From assembly GCA_002437575.1 (NCBI GenBank), contig DJQK01000097.1:1-42697 (forward strand): a stretch of DNA of 42,697 bases, written 5' to 3'. The notes under the pieces are model-generated. The model saw only the letters and a list, made by a program, of their open reading frames with translations. It was not told where the DNA came from and searched no databases. The position numbers and the translations under genes were made by a program. This stretch comes from Clostridiales bacterium UBA6388 (GTDB taxonomy: Bacteria; Bacillota; Clostridia; Oscillospirales; Oscillospiraceae). Positions 42,412 through 42,697 of this stretch are shown here, piece after piece. Position 1 is the stretch's first letter, and every line of letters starts with the position of its first letter.

Positions 42412-42697
42412 GCCGCCGTCTCCTTTTTCGTTTTTGTTCCGGCGCGTTTCAGCTGCCGGACGTGTTCAAGCCACCTGTCCACGAATTCCTGCACTTCCTT
42501 TGTCGGTTGGCAGTTGCGCAGGCCGTGGTTCTGGATCTCCTTCAGCGTTTTCAGCTCTACTTGCAGTGTGTGCCACGGCTTGTCCGGCGCATCCGCGCGG
42601 CGGATGAAGAAAATGCAGCTGTCTCCGCGTGCCACAGTCGCGCCGTATGTGCCGACGCAGTGGTTCAGGGCGGAGCCCTCGTCGATCAACTCTTCCT
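42408..42697 (-). CDS. PcfJ-family protein, C-terminal part (runs off the window)
   Basis: The frame is open at 42697 and ends at TGA 42410-42408, overlapping the DUF3102 start as ATGA. It reads EELIDEGSALNHCVGTYGATVARGDSCIFFIRRADAPDKPWHTLQVELKTLKEIQNHGLRN, the hallmark C-terminal segment of PcfJ-like proteins (HCVGxY, CIFFIRR). It is probably the other end of the gene at 1-894. A direct join of base 42697 to base 1 gives a stop after three codons in the N-terminal frame, so sequence is missing between them. Confidence 0.85.
   Translation of the reverse strand, partial: EELIDEGSALNHCVGTYGATVARGDSCIFFIRRADAPDKPWHTLQVELKTLKEIQNHGLRNCQPTKEVQEFVDRWLEHVRQLKRAGTKTKKETAA

Noticed and set aside
1..42697. 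Direct circular join of base 42697 to base 1
   Set aside because: The two pcfJ parts are then out of frame and the protein too short. A missing segment explains it better than a natural frameshift.
1..42697. tRNA genes, CRISPR arrays, IS elements, diversity-generating retroelement
   Set aside because: I saw no cloverleaf with a CCA-type end, no regularly spaced direct repeats, no transposase and no reverse transcriptase anywhere in the window.

Overview
The window looks like almost all of the circular genome of a temperate siphovirus (or its excised prophage), cut open inside one gene. The host is probably a gut Clostridia bacterium, most likely Oscillospirales-like. The signs are high GC, strong AAGGAGG ribosome binding sites, Gram-positive-type promoters and a LexA box, and A118-like Firmicutes head and tail families (terminase_6, Gp6 portal, minor capsid 2, GP20 scaffold, capsid protein E, Gp15). 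Both ends lie in a PcfJ-family gene: its N-terminal 298 codons occupy 1-894 (minus) and its C-terminal ~96 codons occupy 42408-42697 (minus). The two pieces do not join in frame, so about half a kilobase of that gene is probably missing.

Read as a circle, the map is coherent. The lysogeny region (4.3-9.8 kb) has a Cro-like gene and a CI-like repressor with face-to-face promoters, two plus-strand membrane-protein genes, a small minus-strand gene under a perfect GAAC-N4-GTTC SOS box, a membrane-anchored HTH regulator, and a large serine recombinase. A 21-bp inverted repeat follows the recombinase where attP would be expected. The lytic transcript starts leftward at about 4.45 kb. It runs through about a dozen small early genes to PcfK-like and PcfJ, wraps to 42.7 kb, passes DUF3102, DUF551, ASCH, zinc ribbons, DUF1064, an HUH replication initiator and an HTH protein, and enters packaging (terS 37.0, terL 36.6, portal 35.4 kb).

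The structural module continues leftward: minor head protein, GP20 scaffold, decoration protein with a bacterial-surface repeat, major capsid (29.7-30.7 kb), connectors, major tail protein, chaperone pair with a probable -1 frameshift, tape measure (23.1-25.5 kb), distal tail, hub, baseplate and fibre proteins (15.5-23.1 kb). Holin-like proteins and an NlpC/P60-like endolysin follow (13.6-15.4 kb). After lysis comes an eight-gene cassette (9.8-13.3 kb) with a papain-like protease, Gln/Pro-rich and Gly-rich proteins, a beta-rich protein and helical proteins. Its function is unknown.

The most interesting unexplained elements are these. A type I toxin-antitoxin-like locus sits inside the tail module (17987-18350). 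A 16-bp motif occurs exactly three times inside unrelated genes, in different reading frames. An SOS-controlled 60-aa gene faces the integrase operon. A hairpin-rich, nearly gene-free stretch lies near the HUH Rep gene (39424-39909). A plus-strand lipoprotein-like cargo gene with its own promoter and terminator sits between tail genes (25474-26409). No tRNA, CRISPR array, transposase or host gene was seen.
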